DNA of 5,500 bases from Anaerolineales bacterium (lineage in GTDB: Bacteria; Chloroflexota; Anaerolineae; Anaerolineales; Villigracilaceae). The DNA is taken from the NCBI GenBank assembly GCA_028689195.1, contig JAQTWR010000220.1:1-5500 (forward strand), read 5' to 3'. Of this stretch, positions 5,086 to 5,500 are shown in pieces. The position numbers and the translations under genes were made by a program. Every line of letters starts with the position of its first letter. The stretch's first letter is position 1. The notes beneath the pieces were generated by a model, which saw nothing but the letters and a program-made list of their open reading frames with translations, had not been told where the DNA came from and did no database searches.

Positions 5086-5500
5086 ATGTGTGGAATCGCT
5101 GGAGTATTACGACAACCAGCAAGCGATAACGTCAAATGTATGGTTGAAAAAATCGCGCATCGCGGACCGGACGGTCGCGGCGTGCAGGAACTTCCGCATG
5201 GCGCGCTGGGGCATACCCGCCTTGCTATTTTGGACGTCGAGGGCGGCGTTCAACCGATGACGTATGAAGATATGTGGATCGCGTTCAACGGCGAGATATA
5301 TAACTACCGCGAGTTGCAGAAAAAATACCTGCCCGAACAAAAAATGAAAACGCATTCCGATACCGAAGTGATGCTGCATCTGTATCGCAAACTCGGCGCG
5401 GACTTTGTCAAACTGCTCGACGGCATGTTCTCCTTCGTCATTTATCACGACGGCGAATTCATTATGGCGCGCGATCCGTTTGGAATCAAACCGTTGTATT
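5086..5500 (+). CDS. asnB: Asparagine synthetase-type glutamine amidotransferase (class II), 3'-partial
   Basis: The visible 138 residues are the N-terminal glutaminase half of an asparagine synthase (glutamine-hydrolysing). This half releases ammonia from glutamine for use by an ATP-dependent synthetase half that lies past the window end. All expected class II (N-terminal nucleophile) features are present: C2 right after Met1 in MCGIAG, RGPDG (26-30), R45 in GHTRLAILD, FNGEIYN (67-73) with N68 and E70, SDTE (91-94) with D92, LDGMFSF (111-117) and ARDPFGIKPLY (128-138). AAAGGAG at 5071-5077 precedes the ATG by 8 bases, and C2 must become N-terminal, so the start is firm. The gene follows the methyltransferase by 49 bases on the same strand and probably belongs to the operon. 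It may make asparagine or amidate a pathway intermediate; only the missing C-terminal half and the wider context can tell. The symbol is a family label. Confidence 0.92.
   Translation, partial: MCGIAGVLRQPASDNVKCMVEKIAHRGPDGRGVQELPHGALGHTRLAILDVEGGVQPMTYEDMWIAFNGEIYNYRELQKKYLPEQKMKTHSDTEVMLHLYRKLGADFVKLLDGMFSFVIYHDGEFIMARDPFGIKPLY

Noticed and set aside
4994..5260. 88-codon plus-strand open frame
   Set aside because: It overlaps the end of the methyltransferase and the start of the amidotransferase in another frame; the amidotransferase frame carries all the family motifs.
5107..5448. 113-codon minus-strand open frame
   Set aside because: Antisense to the glutaminase domain of the amidotransferase gene.

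Overview
The window holds five protein genes, all on the + strand. There is one long intergenic stretch and no RNA gene, CRISPR array or insertion sequence that I can see. The moderately GC-rich coding style (many GCG, CGC and GAC codons) and the repeat-strewn spacer recall environmental Chloroflexota (Anaerolineae-type) genomes. That placement is an impression from sequence style, not a demonstrated result.

Layout: (1) bases 3-1190 are the 3' part of a signalling gene with a GAF domain and an intact HD-GYP c-di-GMP phosphodiesterase domain; its true start probably lies upstream. (2) Bases 1191-1622 are non-coding. They contain a mosaic of hairpins and repeat-like tracts (about 1221-1477), then a likely promoter (extended -10 at 1539-1547) and the leader of the next transcription unit. 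(3) Bases 1623-5500 look like one operon of at least four genes. In order these are a cobalamin-binding, mutase-like protein (1623-3260), an octopine/nopaline-type NAD(P) opine dehydrogenase (3302-4411), a class I SAM-dependent methyltransferase (4401-5036, TTG start overlapping the previous gene by 11 bases), and the start of a glutamine-hydrolysing asparagine synthetase-type amidotransferase (5086 to the window end).

The operon is the most interesting part. A B12 protein of the carbon-skeleton or aminomutase type sits next to an amino-acid/imine oxidoreductase. This recalls the aminomutase-plus-dehydrogenase pairs of lysine and ornithine fermentation, but the dehydrogenase family here is different. 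A methyltransferase and an amidotransferase follow. I infer a small-molecule pathway acting on an amino acid or opine, either degradative or biosynthetic. The substrate cannot be read from the sequence, and I do not recognise the set as a characterised pathway. The HD-GYP gene is separated by the repeat-rich spacer and is probably unrelated.
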